NCBI GenBank assembly: GCA_948888345.1 | Contig: CAQTPN010000067.1 | Coordinates: 631-7,615, forward strand | Length of the DNA stretch: 6,985 nt | DNA from: an uncultured bacterium | GTDB taxonomy: Bacteria > Cyanobacteriota > Vampirovibrionia > Gastranaerophilales > Gastranaerophilaceae | Reading direction: 5' to 3' | Part shown: positions 6,205 to 6,985 of the stretch, piece after piece | Layout of the letters: every line of letters starts with the position of its first letter | Position numbering within the stretch: the first letter of the stretch is position 1 | Position numbers and translations under genes: made by a program | Notes under the pieces: model-generated | The model's database searches: none | What the model saw: the letters and a program-made list of their open reading frames with translations, nothing else | Told to the model about the DNA's origin: nothing

Positions 6205-6678
6205 TTATTCTTCAAATCCTTTTTTGATTTTATCTATAATTGAACCGAAAGCCCTGAGCATTTCTGCTCTTGTGGTAACATTAACAGGCTCATCCCTTCT
6301 GTATATCCAAACATTTGTGCTGCGGTTTAACTCAAGACTGTCCTCGCAAAGGTGTGTTAAAACATCATCTTCATAATGCTTATCTGCCGCTTTGTCAAAA
6401 ACATCCACCGCAAAAGTTTTTGCTCTTAAATACCTTTCTTCATTTTTGCGGGAAGCAATGTGTTTAATATCGATATCCGTTTTTAAAGATATTTCATACT
6501 CTCTATCTTCAGGCGCATCATTACTTATGGTTTTTTCTAACTGCACTAAGCCCTGTTCCACAAAGCATTGTTCAAGAAAACTCAATTTACCCAGGGTTTC
6601 TCTCCGGCTTCCTTCTTTATATTTAAAAGACCCCGAAAATGCCTGTCTGCCTATATTGCTAAGCATATTAATCCTCAT
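6205..6678 (-). CDS. Hypothetical protein with N-terminal QAFSGSFKYKEG segment (157 aa)
   Basis: I do not recognise a named domain. The protein is soluble, charged and probably alpha/beta, without a signal peptide or membrane segment. It has cysteines at 38 and 111. Residues 1-23 (through QAFSGSFKYKEG) look like a short N-terminal tag-like segment preceding the folded part. Two starts are possible. M1 at 6678 has AGAGGA 11 bases upstream, a spacing used elsewhere here. M5 has AGGA 5 bases upstream, lying inside the first codons. I chose M1. TTTATA on the plus strand at 6726-6731 reads as TATAAA on the minus strand and is a possible -10 box. The gene converges on the 99-residue gene and diverges from rpsB. 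An overlapping plus-strand open frame (6392-6709) is a shadow. Confidence 0.75.
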   Translation of the reverse strand: MRINMLSNIGRQAFSGSFKYKEGSRRETLGKLSFLEQCFVEQGLVQLEKTISNDAPEDREYEISLKTDIDIKHIASRKNEERYLRAKTFAVDVFDKAADKHYEDDVLTHLCEDSLELNRSTNVWIYRRDEPVNVTTRAEMLRAFGSIIDKIKKGFEE

Positions 6679-6810
6679 TATTATAAAATTCCTCTACATG
6701 CGGCCTTAATATGAAAACTTGTGAATTTATATTTTTAAGCAAAATAACACAATTGTTACATTTAGATACAAAAAACCTTGAAATACTTATGCTTGCGCTT
6801 AAATTTTGTT

Positions 6811-6816
6811 TATACT
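6811..6816 (+). promoter_or_regulatory. Candidate -10 box for rpsB
   Basis: TATACT at 6811-6816 is preceded by TG two bases upstream, which is close to, but not exactly, an extended -10 arrangement. No good -35 box is present. Transcription would start near 6823, only about 8 bases before the first strand of the leader stem at 6831. That makes a coherent promoter-leader unit. Support is positional only. Confidence 0.35.
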
Positions 6817-6830
6817 ACAATTTTATTGAA

Positions 6831-6924
6831 CAGAAAAAATTTATAAATCGTATGGCAGATTAAAGCCAGTGCATACCATAGGCATAAGATTATTTTTTCT
6901 GGAGCAGATAAAAAATTGAAAGGA
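6831..6924 (+). promoter_or_regulatory. Structured rpsB 5' leader, candidate two-state translational control element
   Basis: CAGAAAAAAT (6831-6840) is perfectly complementary to ATTTTTTCTG (6892-6901). It closes a domain that also contains TTAT/ATAA (6841-6844 with 6884-6887) and GTATG/CATAC (6850-6854 with 6872-6876). Within the latter hairpin G6855-C6856 can pair with G6865-C6866. The strand 6892-6901 can alternatively pair with CAGATAAAAAAT (6905-6916) as 10 pairs with a 2-base bulge and a 3-base GAG loop, immediately before the AAGGA ribosome site (6920-6924). Inner alternatives also exist: TATGG/CCATA (6851-6855 with 6876-6880) and GCC/GGC (6865-6867 with 6881-6883). In enterobacteria S2 represses rpsB-tsf through its leader; whether this leader is homologous is unknown. 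Several stems are AT-rich, so structure is not proven. Confidence 0.45.
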
Positions 6925-6934
6925 CAAAATTACT

Positions 6935-6985
6935 ATGGCAACTGCAACATTAGTTGAATTATTAGATGCTGGTGTACATTTTGGT
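6935..6985 (+). CDS. rpsB: 30S ribosomal protein S2, first 17 codons (cut at window edge)
   Basis: The ATG at 6935 opens MATATLVELLDAGVHFG, which matches the conserved start of bacterial S2 (normally continuing HQT.RWNPKM). S2 is a small-subunit ribosomal protein bound on the solvent side between head and body, and is needed for mRNA and S1 docking. The ribosome site is AAGGA with 10 bases to the ATG. The frame is open to the last base, and the remaining roughly 220 or more codons lie outside. In most bacteria tsf follows; that cannot be seen here. It probably has its own promoter and a structured leader. Confidence 0.95.
   Translation, partial: MATATLVELLDAGVHFG

Noticed and set aside
6392..6709. 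105-codon plus-strand open frame opposite the 157-residue gene
   Set aside because: The minus-strand gene has a better ribosome site and a more protein-like composition; the plus frame reads like a shadow with a Ser/Leu bias.

Overview
This 6,985-base window is AT-rich (roughly one third GC by eye). It carries eight apparently intact or edge-cut protein genes plus the first codons of rpsB. I see no tRNA, rRNA, CRISPR array, insertion sequence or phage gene. Two genes use TTG starts, Shine-Dalgarno cores sit 8 to 12 bases before most starts, and several small proteins are unrecognised. From general knowledge this resembles a gut 'Melainabacteria' lineage (Gastranaerophilales, Cyanobacteria phylum). 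A low-GC Firmicute cannot be excluded from the sequence alone.

Layout. Positions 1-966 (minus) hold the N-terminal 322 codons of a long-chain fatty acid acyl-CoA/acyl-ACP synthetase, cut by the window edge, with a near-consensus sigma-70 promoter just upstream. Positions 1071-2165 (minus) hold a 364-residue acidic protein with five DxDxDG calcium-loop-like motifs. A 161-base divergent spacer follows. A plus-strand set then runs as a likely operon: a 2-hydroxyacyl-CoA dehydratase D-component-like protein (2327-3490), a YkgJ-type cysteine-cluster protein starting with TTG one base after the previous stop (3492-4088), and an oligopeptide/dipeptide-type ABC ATPase (4119-5072). Two small plus-strand hypothetical genes (5196-5768 and 5903-6202) follow. 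A minus-strand hypothetical gene (6205-6678) converges on the second with only 2 bases between stop codons. A 256-base spacer leads to rpsB (6935 onward, cut).

How the genes may work together. The three-gene plus-strand set is rich in conserved cysteines: two protein families linked to Fe-S or metal centres, and an ATPase with a four-cysteine C-terminus. It lacks the usual partners of its members: there is no HgdC-type activator ATPase, permease or substrate-binding protein in view. A shared pathway is not shown. The remaining small genes have no recognisable function.

The most interesting non-coding signal is the rpsB leader. One 10-base strand (6892-6901) can pair perfectly with an upstream strand (6831-6840). 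It can instead pair with a downstream strand (6905-6916) right beside the ribosome binding site. This is a candidate two-state translational control element for ribosomal protein S2. I found no convincing evidence of a wholly new multi-gene system.
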